A stretch of 64,000 nucleotides of DNA, taken from the NCBI RefSeq assembly GCF_015554145.1, contig NZ_JADNHZ010000003.1, forward strand, positions 1 through 64,000, in the 5' to 3' direction. Origin of the DNA: Collinsella aerofaciens (GTDB lineage: Bacteria; Actinomycetota; Coriobacteriia; Coriobacteriales; Coriobacteriaceae). The notes below the pieces were generated by a model. That model saw only the letters and a program-made list of their open reading frames with translations, did no database searches and was not told where the DNA came from. Shown here one piece after another: positions 51,172 to 58,375 of the stretch. Position numbers and translations under genes: made by a program. Positions within the stretch are counted from its first letter, which is position 1. The number at the start of each line of letters is the position of its first letter.

Positions 51172-51652
51172 AAAGGATCACTCCTTCGCGCTCGATTACC
51201 GCGGCAAGATCGCCATCAAGATGGTCGCTCGAGACGAGGTCAACCTGCCTCCCAGTTTCTTTGCGCACCGCCTCGCCGAATGCCGACAACGCGAAAAGAC
51301 CAAAGCCCTGCTCTCGATCGACTTCGAGACGCAAGTCAATATCACTATCGGCACGTGCCTCGCCACGGGCATACGAGCCAAAAAGAATCACGGTTTTGAT
51401 GGCAGGAATCGAGCTGGCCGCCTCACGGACGGCTGACTCAATCTGAGCAGTATCCAAAATGCCCGCCGCGGCGCTTTCGCTCGCAGAGTTTTTGCCAAGT
51501 GAAGGAACAAACGGCAGCGAGCGCTCGCGCAGCATCTGCCTCATAAACATATTGACCGCTACAGACGAAGTCATGCCGAGTTCTTCGCATAGCTCGGCAA
51601 ATGAATCTTTAATTGACGAGTCCACTCGTACACTCAGTACAGACGCAGCCAT
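51158..51652 (-). CDS. mntA: MntA-like antitoxin nucleotidyltransferase with RelB/DinJ-type N-terminus
   Basis: 164 residues. An N-terminal ribbon-helix-helix region (SVRVDSSIKDSFAEL, then AVNMFMRQML; about 1-45) resembles RelB/DinJ. The C-terminal domain (about 70-164) is a minimal nucleotidyltransferase with GS-X10-DXD: Gly92-Ser93 and Asp104/Asp106 in LFGSYARGEARADSDIDL. It would AMPylate HepT to neutralise it, and the added DNA-binding domain could let it repress its own promoter. AGGAGG precedes the ATG. Confidence 0.85.
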   Translation of the reverse strand: MAASVLSVRVDSSIKDSFAELCEELGMTSSVAVNMFMRQMLRERSLPFVPSLGKNSASESAAAGILDTAQIESAVREAASSIPAIKTVILFGSYARGEARADSDIDLRLEVDREQGFGLFALSAFGEAVRKETGRQVDLVSSDHLDGDLAAVIEREGVILYDRA

Positions 51653-51694
51653 GGATACCTCCTGTATGACATTGTCTATATATTATCACACAGA

Positions 51695-52717
51695 CTAGCG
51701 CGAGGTCGAAGCGCGGTGTTCGATGTGGCCGGGGACCTCGATGCGCTTGGGGGCGAGCTTTGCGGCATCGCCCACCGTGGTGGTAACGACGTCGATGCGC
51801 TCGGACAGGCGCTCGACTACGCGCTCGGCAATGGTGAGGGTGTCTTGCGCGGCCGTGGTGACGCCGCCAAAGAGCACGTGGTTCCAGGGGTAATCGTCAA
51901 ACGTCGCAATCTTGAGGCCAGCCGGCAACGAGGGTCCCAACTGTGCCAGTGCCTCGGTCAGACGCAGAAAGACCAGGCCGTTGACGGCAATGAGGCCGAG
52001 CTTTTTACCCGCATAGCCGCGGATGGTCTCGTCCAGGCGACTGACACCTGTGGCGCCACCGTCGGCCAGGGTGACGACCTCGCCCGCAAGACCGCGGCGC
52101 GAAAGCTCGTCGGCAAAGGACTCGGCGCGCTCGCGACGCACGGGGCTGTCATCGCTTGCCTCGGTGAGCAGGCACAGGCGCTCGCTGCCCGCGACAGCCA
52201 AGGCGTCTACCAGGCCGGCGACCAGCTCACGGTTGTTGGAGGTCACCAGATCGATGCCACCGTCGGCAATATCGCGGTCGAGCAGCACGACGGGCAGGCG
52301 CCCCGCAGCCGCGGCAATCGCCTCGTCATTGCCGCCACAGGTGTTGACGACCAGGCCGTCCACGCCGGCATCGATAAGTCTGGTGAGCGACTCCGCTTCC
52401 TTAGCGGGGTCGTTGCCGCTAATGGCCGTCATGAGCGAGCAGCCGCGCGCGGCGGCGCTGGCGGAAAGGCCCTCGAGCATGGCGCTCGAGAACGGGTTGG
52501 CGATGTCAGCCAGAATCACACCGATGAGGTTCGTACGCGAGCTGCGCAGATTGCGCGCGGCGGCACGTGGGCGATAGCCGGTGCGCTCGATAACTGCCGC
52601 GATGCGAGCACGGGTCTCCTCGGTCATTTGCCCGGGGCGGTTGTTGAGATAGCGCGAGACCGTGGCCGGGCTCACGCCCGCCTCGGCGGCAATGTCCTTG
52701 ATTCTCATCTGCGCCAT
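51695..52717 (-). CDS. LacI-family regulator of uronate genes (KdgR-like)
   Basis: 340 residues. The N-terminal helix-turn-helix is IKDIAAEAGVSPATVSRYLN, followed by a periplasmic-binding-like sensor domain (NLIGVILADIANPFSSAMLEG). Divergent from kdgK, so it most probably binds the GAAACCGATTTC-type operators at 52819 and 56196 and senses KDG or KDPG. Start at MAQMRIKD, or three codons later. Named by context. Confidence 0.88.
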   Translation of the reverse strand: MAQMRIKDIAAEAGVSPATVSRYLNNRPGQMTEETRARIAAVIERTGYRPRAAARNLRSSRTNLIGVILADIANPFSSAMLEGLSASAAARGCSLMTAISGNDPAKEAESLTRLIDAGVDGLVVNTCGGNDEAIAAAAGRLPVVLLDRDIADGGIDLVTSNNRELVAGLVDALAVAGSERLCLLTEASDDSPVRRERAESFADELSRRGLAGEVVTLADGGATGVSRLDETIRGYAGKKLGLIAVNGLVFLRLTEALAQLGPSLPAGLKIATFDDYPWNHVLFGGVTTAAQDTLTIAERVVERLSERIDVVTTTVGDAAKLAPKRIEVPGHIEHRASTSR

Positions 52718-52780
52718 AGCGCACCCCGTTTCCCAATGTCGGCAGTCTGAGCCATTTTAGGCATTTTTTAAAAATCTCGG

Positions 52781-52845
52781 TTGCAAAACGCTGTAGGTGA
52801 GTATACTACAACTCGAAACGAAACCGATTTCGTAAATCGATTTCG
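52781..52845 (+). promoter_or_regulatory. kdgK promoter with LacI-type operators
   Basis: TTGCAA (52781) and TATACT (52802-52807) are 15 bases apart. Directly after, CGAAACCGATTTCG (52819-52832) is a LacI-type palindrome with a central CG, and AAATCGATTT (52834-52843) is a second, partly overlapping palindrome. Repressor there would block the start of transcription. Confidence 0.65.
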
Positions 52846-52849
52846 GCAA

Positions 52850-52907
52850 GCGTTGGCACGCAGGTGCAAAGACGCACCCTACCGTCTTGGCACCTGCGTG
52901 CCAACGC
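52850..52907 (+). ncRNA. Leader element 1, copy 1 (upstream of kdgK)
   Basis: Perfect 18-bp stem: 52850-52867 (GCGTTGGCACGCAGGTGC) pairs with 52890-52907. The apex holds AAGAC-GCACCCTACC-GTCTT, an inner stem with a ten-base loop. The same loop recurs at 56232-56253 on a stem with different sequence. It starts a few bases after the operator, so it would lie at the 5' end of the mRNA. Candidate regulatory RNA; not a named class to my knowledge. Confidence 0.6.
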
Positions 52908-52949
52908 TATATCAAAGGTGTACGCACGAGTAAAAGGAGCTGCGCGACC

Positions 52950-53984
52950 ATGGGTAAAACGGTTCTTACCTTCGGCGAGATCATGATGAGGCTCTCGCCC
53001 AAAGATCATCTGCGCATTGAGCAGGCAACCGAGTTTGACGTCCGCTACGGTGGCGCCGAGGCCAACACCGCTCTTTCTCTCGCCTACCAGGGCGACAAGG
53101 CCGCTTACGTCTCCGTTGTCCCGGCCAACCGTCTGGGCGAGTGCGCCCTGCGTTCGCTGAAGGCCTACGGCGTCGACACCACGCGCGTCGTGCGTCAGGG
53201 CGACCGTCTTGGCTCCTACGTCTTTGAGGTCGGTGCCTCGCAGCGCGGCAACGGCTGCGTCTACGACCGCAAGTACTCTGCCATCAACATGGCCAAGCGC
53301 GATATTTTTGACTGGGACGAGATCCTCAAGGGCATCGATGTCTTCTACTTCTCCGGCGTGACGCCCGCCGTCTCCGATGAGATGGCCGCTGCCTGCAAGG
53401 ATGCGCTCGCCGCCTGCCGCGCCAAGGGCATCACCACCGTGTGCGACGTGAACTATCGCGGCAAGATGTGGTCGCCCGAGAAGTCGCAGGCCACCATGAA
53501 GGAACTCCTGCCGCTCGTCGACATCTGCATCGCCAACGACGAGGATGCGCCCGCCGGCCTCGGCATGACCTGCGTCTCTGGTTCCCTTGCCCATGGCATC
53601 GAGGAGCGCGACACCTATGTCGAGATGGCCCGTCAGATCTGCGCCGAATACGGCTGCGAAAAGGTTGCCTCGGTCGTTCGCAACATCTCCTGCGTCGAGC
53701 GCTCCATCTGGATGGGCATGCTCTTTGACGCCGAGAGCGGCGAGCACTGGTTCTCCCCTGCTCACGACGTACACGTGCTCGAGGGTGTTGCCGCCGGCGA
53801 CGCTTTCAACGCCGGCCTCGTCCATGCCCTCATCAACGACTTTGACCCGCAGGACGCCGTCAACTACGCGATTGCAGCCTCGATCCTCAAACTCACCATC
53901 AAGGGCGATTCCAACTTGGTGACCGCAGGCGAGATTGCAGCCGTGGCATCCGCCGCCGACGGTGGCACCCGCGTCGCGCGCTAG
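52950..53984 (+). CDS. kdgK: 2-keto-3-deoxygluconate kinase
   Basis: Phosphorylates KDG to KDPG in the lower Entner-Doudoroff/uronate route. PfkB-family, 344 residues, with KTVLTFGEIMMRLSP at the start, the substrate region RYGGAEANTALSLA, and the C-terminal catalytic GVAAGDAFNAG (aspartate as base). AAAGGAG stands eleven bases before this ATG; longer starts overlap the leader. Followed by leader element 2 and eda. Confidence 0.93.
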   Translation: MGKTVLTFGEIMMRLSPKDHLRIEQATEFDVRYGGAEANTALSLAYQGDKAAYVSVVPANRLGECALRSLKAYGVDTTRVVRQGDRLGSYVFEVGASQRGNGCVYDRKYSAINMAKRDIFDWDEILKGIDVFYFSGVTPAVSDEMAAACKDALAACRAKGITTVCDVNYRGKMWSPEKSQATMKELLPLVDICIANDEDAPAGLGMTCVSGSLAHGIEERDTYVEMARQICAEYGCEKVASVVRNISCVERSIWMGMLFDAESGEHWFSPAHDVHVLEGVAAGDAFNAGLVHALINDFDPQDAVNYAIAASILKLTIKGDSNLVTAGEIAAVASAADGGTRVAR

Positions 53985-54054
53985 TCCGTCTCCATTCCGC
54001 GGGCCGCAGCCTTCCAATCCCATACCCCTGCGGCACGCTCCCCGATTCCTCCGG

Positions 54055-54185
54055 CCGGGCAAAACCACCAGTCCCATTCCGGTTTTGCCTGGCATTCCCT
54101 ACACGACTGGTCGCGTAGCCGGTTTTGGAATTGCTTGAACCCCAAGCAGTGCCTCCGATAACCAATCCAAAATCGGCTCCTGACC
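54055..54185 (+). ncRNA. Leader element 2, copy 1 (upstream of eda)
   Basis: Three stems: GGCAAAACC/GGTTTTGCC (54058-54088) enclosing AGTCCCATTCC; AGCCGGTTTTGGA pairing with TCCAAAATCGGCT (54117-54178); and TGCTTG/CAAGCA inside it. Invariant with copy 2 are AGTCCCATTCCGG, ACGACTG and the 18-base GCAGTGCCTCCGATAACC (54146-54163). CAGTC can pair with GACTG as a pseudoknot. It ends 50 bases before the eda start. The rest of the kdgK-eda gap (53985-54054) has a GGCCGCAG/CTGCGGC hairpin. Confidence 0.65.
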
Positions 54186-54237
54186 AGCACATTTGGCAAT
54201 CACGCGCCCATGCGCGCCACACATCGAAAGGAACATC

Positions 54238-54879
54238 ATGTTCGATCAGTTCTACACCACGCTTGAGTCCCTGGGCATCGTGCCGGTCGTTGTGCTCGAC
54301 AAGGTCGAGGACGCCGCTCCGCTCGCCCACGCCCTTATGGCAGCTGGCATGAAGTCCGCCGAGGTCACCTTCCGCACCGCCTGCGCCGCCGAGTGCATCG
54401 CCGCTATGGCCGAGGCCGAGCCCGAAATGTGCGTTGGCGCCGGCACTGTCCTGACCGTCGAGCAGGTTGAGCAGGCCCGCGCCGCCGGTGCCAAGTTCAT
54501 CGTCTCCCCGGGTTACAACGAGGACGTCGTGAAGCACTGCATCGACATCGACCTGCCCGTCCTTCCCGGCACCGTGACCCCCTCCGAGGTCACCGCAGCC
54601 GAGAACCTGGGCCTCAAGGTCACCAAGTTCTTCCCCGCGTCCCAGTATGGCGGCCTGAACACCATCAAGGCCCTCGCCGCTCCGTTTGTCGGTCACCGCT
54701 TTATGCCTACCGGCGGCGTGAGCACCGCCAACGTCGAGGAGTACCTGAGCTCCTCCGCCATCATCGCCTGCGGTGGCACCTGGATGGTCAAGCCGGCCCT
54801 GTTTGCCGACGGCGACTTCTCCAAGGTCGAGCAGATCGCCCACGAGGCCATGGACGTCGTCAAGAAGGTCCGCGGCTAG
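54238..54879 (+). CDS. eda: 2-dehydro-3-deoxyphosphogluconate aldolase
   Basis: Splits KDPG to pyruvate and glyceraldehyde 3-phosphate. 213 residues, TIM barrel; the Schiff-base lysine is in KVTKFFPAS and the catalytic glutamate in SAEVTFRT. GAAAGGA precedes MFDQFYTTLE. With kdgK it finishes uronate breakdown. Long structured leader directly upstream; a strong terminator follows. Confidence 0.95.
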   Translation: MFDQFYTTLESLGIVPVVVLDKVEDAAPLAHALMAAGMKSAEVTFRTACAAECIAAMAEAEPEMCVGAGTVLTVEQVEQARAAGAKFIVSPGYNEDVVKHCIDIDLPVLPGTVTPSEVTAAENLGLKVTKFFPASQYGGLNTIKALAAPFVGHRFMPTGGVSTANVEEYLSSSAIIACGGTWMVKPALFADGDFSKVEQIAHEAMDVVKKVRG

Positions 54880-54896
54880 GTTTAGCTCTCTATCGT

Positions 54897-54934
54897 GAAA
54901 GGGGGCGTGCCCTAAACCTCGCCCCCTTTCTTTT
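54897..54934 (+). terminator. Terminator of the kdgK-eda unit
   Basis: GAAAGGGGGCG and CGCCCCCTTTC pair and are followed by TTTTAAA. Confidence 0.85.
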
Positions 54935-54935
54935 A

Positions 54936-55034
54936 AAGCGGCTCGGAAGCGCGCCGTTTCCGTCACGAACAAGAACCAAAACCGTCTTGTATGCTGATAG
55001 AACGTGACGGAAGCGACACGCCCCCGAGCCGCTT
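54936..55034. other. 99-base nested palindrome downstream of eda
   Basis: Outer arms AAGCGGCTCGG/CCGAGCCGCTT (54936-54946, 55024-55034), inner arms TTCCGTCACG/CGTGACGGAA (54958-54967, 55003-55012) and apical ACAAGA/TCTTGT (54969-54990) are all perfect. Nothing coding is apparent. The gap 54880-55270 is filled by this, a second palindrome and a family C element. Confidence 0.6.
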
Positions 55035-55097
55035 TGCCTACTCGGCTGGCAACCGCGCCCAGTTGAGCCACATCGACAAAAACCGAGCCATCAAAAC

Positions 55098-55164
55098 AGC
55101 TGCGGCGCCGTCTGGAGGAATGGACCCTTGCTTCCGGTCTTTTCCTCCAAGCGGCACCGCAGCT
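55098..55164. other. Second long palindrome downstream of eda
   Basis: AGCTGCGG/CCGCAGCT (55098-55105, 55157-55164), GCC/GGC and TGGAGGAA/TTCCTCCA (55113-55149) form a long interrupted stem. Terminator-like or part of an RNA structure. Confidence 0.55.
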
Positions 55165-55190
55165 TTGTGCCCCGGTTACGCCCCAACGCA

Positions 55191-55255
55191 GTTGCGGTGA
55201 AATAGGGACTGTTTGCGCCACCTAGGCCGCAAAACAGTCCCTATTTCACCGCAAC
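55191..55255. repeat. Family C palindrome, copy 1
   Basis: Arms GTTGCGGTGAAATAGGGACT and AGTCCCTATTTCACCGCAAC are perfect complements. It lies 15 bases beyond the GntR gene stop codon. Other copies at 56037, 59877 and 62790. Confidence 0.85.
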
Positions 55256-55270
55256 TTATATGGGGATTGA

Positions 55271-55963
55271 TTAGATGAACGAGTCTTTGGACAGCTCAAA
55301 ATAGTCGGGATGCAAGGCGATAACCGGACCTTGCTCTTCGGGCATCAGGTGCAGGTGTGTCTCTGCCAGATAGCTCGCCGCGTCGGTATCGCCCCTCTTA
55401 ATGGCCTCGAGAATCCGGCGATGCTGCCGACGAATCGGCTCCCAATCCAAATCCTGCGACACCATACGCAACCAGTTATATCGCTCAAAATGCGTGTTGA
55501 TGCTCTTCATCCAATCCCACAACATGTGACGACCGGCAATCTCAAAACATGTCTCATGGAACAGGTTATCCAGGTCAAAGAAACGGCGAGTTTCGCCATG
55601 GTCGAGCGACTCGGACTCGGTAAGAATCTGCTCGAGCCGCTGCTTTTGCTCGGGCGAGGCGGCCGAACAGCATTTAATAAGCACGCTTCTCTCGAGCTTC
55701 TCGCGCAAGAAACAAGCATTCTCGGCGCGTTCCATGCTGATCTTAGAAACGTAGGTGCCGCTTTTGGGACGCGTTTCCACCAGCTCCTGCTCGCGCAGGC
55801 GCACAAAGGACTCGCGAATGGGCGTGCGCCCGATTCCCGTCTCCTTTTCCAGACCAATCGCCGAAAGGCGCGTGCCGGGCTTGAGCTCGGCATAGATAAT
55901 CTTGGAGCGTAATGCGTTGTATGCCTGATCTTGCAGGCTCTGATAATGCTGGTGCTGTTCCAT
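55271..55963 (-). CDS. GntR-family (FadR/FCD subgroup) regulator
   Basis: 230 residues starting MEQHQHYQSL, with GAGGG four bases before this ATG. Winged helix: LKPGTRLSAIGLEKETGIGR, then PIRESFVRLREQELVE. The C-terminal helical FCD domain has the metal/ligand histidines in DLDNLFHETCFE and RRQHRRILEAI. These regulators often sense uronates or related acids. Flanked on both sides by family C palindromes. It may bind the GTGAACGTTCAC sites at 56126 and 58899; that is inference. Confidence 0.88.
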   Translation of the reverse strand: MEQHQHYQSLQDQAYNALRSKIIYAELKPGTRLSAIGLEKETGIGRTPIRESFVRLREQELVETRPKSGTYVSKISMERAENACFLREKLERSVLIKCCSAASPEQKQRLEQILTESESLDHGETRRFFDLDNLFHETCFEIAGRHMLWDWMKSINTHFERYNWLRMVSQDLDWEPIRRQHRRILEAIKRGDTDAASYLAETHLHLMPEEQGPVIALHPDYFELSKDSFI

Positions 55964-56036
55964 AAAGCCCTCGGATAAACCCTCGGTTAGTCGAATACCA
56001 CCATGCAATACTATCGCATCCCCCGCCCCCTCATAA

Positions 56037-56101
56037 GTTGCGGTGGAATAGTTCCTGTTCAAGGCCTTCAGCAGCAAAAACAGGAACTATTCCACCGCAA
56101 C
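56037..56101. repeat. Family C palindrome, copy 2
   Basis: Arms GTTGCGGTGGAATAGTTCCT and AGGAACTATTCCACCGCAAC match each other but differ from copy 1 at paired positions, so the stem is conserved by compensating changes. Confidence 0.85.
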
Positions 56102-56125
56102 TACAGCCAACGAGTTGTTGCGATT

Positions 56126-56141
56126 AGGTGAACGTTCACCT
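56126..56141. promoter_or_regulatory. Perfect 16-bp operator-like palindrome, copy 1
   Basis: AGGTGAACGTTCACCT. The core GTGAACGTTCAC recurs at 58899-58910 upstream of the dhuD-like gene. Between the GntR gene and the YczE-like gene, about 40 bases upstream of the latter's promoter. Confidence 0.65.
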
Positions 56142-56157
56142 TTTTATTGTTTTTCTC

Positions 56158-56209
56158 TTCGCAAATAAAATCCCGTGCGTATACTTAGGCTCAAACGAAA
56201 CCGATTTCG
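56158..56209 (+). promoter_or_regulatory. Promoter and LacI-type operator of the YczE-like gene
   Basis: TTCGCA (56158-56163) and TATACT (56180-56185) 16 bases apart, followed by the operator CGAAACCGATTTCG (56196-56209), identical to the one before kdgK. Confidence 0.65.
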
Positions 56210-56213
56210 TTGA

Positions 56214-56271
56214 GCGTGGGCAATAGGATGCTAAGACGCACCCTACCATCTTGGCATCTTATCGCCCACGC
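56214..56271 (+). ncRNA. Leader element 1, copy 2
   Basis: Arms GCGTGGGCAATAGGATGC (56214-56231) and GCATCTTATCGCCCACGC (56254-56271): 16 Watson-Crick pairs, one G-U, one mismatch. The apex TAAGACGCACCCTACC-ATCTTG is almost the same as copy 1 although the stem sequence is different. It lies five bases after the operator. Confidence 0.6.
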
Positions 56272-56291
56272 AATACCATTTGCTTTCTTCC

Positions 56292-56417
56292 CGTCTCGTT
56301 GGACCTTTAGTCCCATTCCGGCACAGCGAGACACTTCCTAGACGACTGACCGTGGGGCCGGCTTTTCTGCTTTTGCAGCAGTGCCTCCGATAACCCTCTT
56401 TTGCCGGCCCGGGTCAG
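56292..56417 (+). ncRNA. Leader element 2, copy 2
   Basis: GTCTCGTTG/CAGCGAGAC (56293-56332) encloses AGTCCCATTCCGG; GGGCCGGC/GCCGGCCC (about 56355-56410) encloses CTGC/GCAG and then the invariant GCAGTGCCTCCGATAACC (56378-56395). All three stems have new sequence but the same layout as at 54055. AGTC can again pair with GACT. It lies 33 bases before the YczE-like start. Confidence 0.65.
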
Positions 56418-56450
56418 CTTTTTCACACAACCGAAAGGACGGGTAGCAAC

Positions 56451-57131
56451 ATGCGACCGCTCATCATCATGCATGGCGAGAACATCGACTGGTGCCATAC
56501 CGTCATCAGAATGCTGATGTATCTTGTGGGCGTTGCAGTACTGGCACTCGGTATGAGTCTCCAGACGGCATCCGGCCTGGGCGTCGCCGCGCTCACGTGC
56601 TTTGCCACAACCCTATCCATGCTCACTGGCAAGACGCTCGGCTTTTGGATCACCGCAACCTACGTCGCCTACATCGTGGCGCAATTAGCCATCTTGCGAA
56701 GCGAGTTCCAGCCGCGCATCCTGCTCGAGTTGTTCTTCTCAACGCTGATTGGCGGCTTGACCGACCTCTTCATGGCGGTCAACCCACTGCATCCCACGGC
56801 ACTCCCCACACAGATTGCGACCATGCTGCTCTCCCTCGCTGTCACCGCATTTGGCGTAAGTCTCGTCGTCAACATGGGCGTTGTCCCCAACGCGCCCGAC
56901 GGCTTGGTGCAAGTCATTGCCGAAAAGCTTAAACGCCGCTTTGGTGACGTAAAAGTCGTGTTTGACTGCTCACATGTCGCCGCCTCGCTCGCGTTGTCGC
57001 TGATCTTTATGTACAACCTGGGCGGCTTTTGCGTCACGACCGCCATCTCGGCACTGTTCCTGGGCCATGTCATCAACGTCGCCAACAAGCTGTTCGCCCA
57101 GCGCTTTATCCGCGCGGCATTCGGAAAATAG
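56451..57131 (+). CDS. YczE/YyaS/YitT-like integral membrane protein
   Basis: 226 residues with five or six membrane segments (VIRMLMYLVGVAVLALGMSL; ILLELFFSTLIGGLTDLFMA; IATMLLSLAVTAFGVSLVVN). The opening GMSLQTASGLGV and the middle VPNAPDGLVQVIAEKL are typical of the YczE/DUF6198 group. Function of the family is unclear. Controlled by the same operator and leader elements as kdgK/eda, so it may be a uronate transporter component or accessory protein; inference. AAAGGACG precedes the ATG. Confidence 0.8.
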   Translation: MRPLIIMHGENIDWCHTVIRMLMYLVGVAVLALGMSLQTASGLGVAALTCFATTLSMLTGKTLGFWITATYVAYIVAQLAILRSEFQPRILLELFFSTLIGGLTDLFMAVNPLHPTALPTQIATMLLSLAVTAFGVSLVVNMGVVPNAPDGLVQVIAEKLKRRFGDVKVVFDCSHVAASLALSLIFMYNLGGFCVTTAISALFLGHVINVANKLFAQRFIRAAFGK

Positions 57132-57164
57132 CACCACCGTAAGAACCCGCGAACAGCGCTATAC

Positions 57165-57249
57165 GTTGCTATATCTCACTATACTTTGCTATATCTTGCT
57201 ATACTTTGCTATATCTTGCTATACTTTGCTATATCTTGCTATATCTTGA
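57165..57249. repeat. 20-bp tandem repeats just before the ATPase gene
   Basis: ACTTTGCTATATCTTGCTAT is repeated three times (about 57182-57241), with degenerate half-units on both sides. All units contain TATA-like boxes. The array ends 16 bases before the ATG of the ATPase. Confidence 0.85.
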
Positions 57250-57264
57250 GCAAAGGTGGCTCAC

Positions 57265-58356
57265 ATGCAAACAAACCCTTTTAAGCCCACAGCAGGTAAA
57301 ACACCTCCCACGATTATCGGCCGCGAAGATGTGCTCGAAGAATTCAATGAGGGCCTCGTCAACGGGCCTGGTGCCCCGGGGCGCCTAATGCGCATAGCCG
57401 GCGTCCGTGGAACGGGCAAGACGGTCCTCCTTGACGAGTGCTCACGTTTGGCGCAAAGCCGTGGCTGGACGGTCATAAAAGAGGTCGCAACCGAGGGACT
57501 TTGCCAACGCATTCTCGAACAGCTGCAGCCCAAATTCCAGGCCAAACACGCCAGATTTGAGCCCACCGTAGCTGGCATATCCATCGGCAGCATAGACATT
57601 GAGCGAATCGGTCCATCGCTACGCGACGCCATGAGACAGACAATATCCAAGAATGAAAATGGCCTGCTCATCACTCTCGACGAGGTTCAAGACGCAGAGC
57701 TCGATGAGGTCCGAACGCTCTCCATTGCGATTCAGCAGGTTATCGGCGAAGACCTTGATATCGCCTTTGTTTTTGCTGGGCTGCCTTCGATGATTGAAAG
57801 CATCATCAACGGAAAGACACTTACGTTTTTGCGCCGTGCCCTCCCCTTTGATCTGAAGGCTGTGGCAGTAACCGAAGTGTCGTACTCCCTCGAGGAAACC
57901 ATTGAAGCGTCTGGCATGGAGTTGCAGCCAGGTATTGCCGGCCAACTTGCCGAGGCAACGCAAGGCTATCCTTTCATGATCCAACTCGTTGGATACTACG
58001 CATGGCAGTTGGCAAGACGTGCACATACAGCGATTATTGGAGAAGAAGAAGCCGAGCGTGGCATTGCAACGGCACGCGAACGCTTCTGCGCCATGGTGAT
58101 TGAGCCCGCGCTGCGGCGCATTCCGCCCACGTGCATCGCTTATCTGCTGAGCATGGCGTCTTTGGGGCAGACGAGCTCGACCAGCATGGTTGCCGATGCC
58201 CTAAACAAAACGCCTCAACAGGTGAGCTCCGTCCGCAGCCGCCTGTTAAGAGAATCGATTATCGAGGCTCCCTCGTACGGCAAGGTCTCATTTGCCATCC
58301 CCTACATGCGCGACTACCTCTACGAGCACAAAGCCGAACTGGAAGTTGAACTGTAG
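57265..58356 (+). CDS. AAA-type ATPase, ORC/Cdc6-like or AAA_16
   Basis: 363 residues. Walker A is GVRGTGKT (near 48-55), Walker B LLITLDEVQD, and a C-terminal winged-helix-like region (SSTSMVADALNKTPQQVSSVRSRLLRES). This layout is shared by archaeal-type ATPases and some regulators or defence proteins. ATG at 57265 has AAAGGTGG five bases upstream; a GTG three codons earlier is less likely. Not obviously tied to the neighbouring uronate genes; expression may depend on the tandem repeat upstream. Confidence 0.8.
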   Translation: MQTNPFKPTAGKTPPTIIGREDVLEEFNEGLVNGPGAPGRLMRIAGVRGTGKTVLLDECSRLAQSRGWTVIKEVATEGLCQRILEQLQPKFQAKHARFEPTVAGISIGSIDIERIGPSLRDAMRQTISKNENGLLITLDEVQDAELDEVRTLSIAIQQVIGEDLDIAFVFAGLPSMIESIINGKTLTFLRRALPFDLKAVAVTEVSYSLEETIEASGMELQPGIAGQLAEATQGYPFMIQLVGYYAWQLARRAHTAIIGEEEAERGIATARERFCAMVIEPALRRIPPTCIAYLLSMASLGQTSSTSMVADALNKTPQQVSSVRSRLLRESIIEAPSYGKVSFAIPYMRDYLYEHKAELEVEL

Positions 58357-58375
58357 AAACGGCAACTGCCCTGCA

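Noticed and set aside
54991-55200. 69-residue plus-strand frame within the palindromes after eda
   Set aside because: No ribosome site, overlaps two hairpins and follows a terminator; better explained as non-coding.
52806-55221. Two long minus-strand open frames opposite kdgK and eda
   Set aside because: They run through both enzymes' coding strands, the leader RNAs and the terminator; not real genes.
57165-57249. CRISPR-like array before the ATPase gene
   Set aside because: Units are contiguous 20-mers with no unique spacers and no cas genes nearby; a simple tandem repeat.
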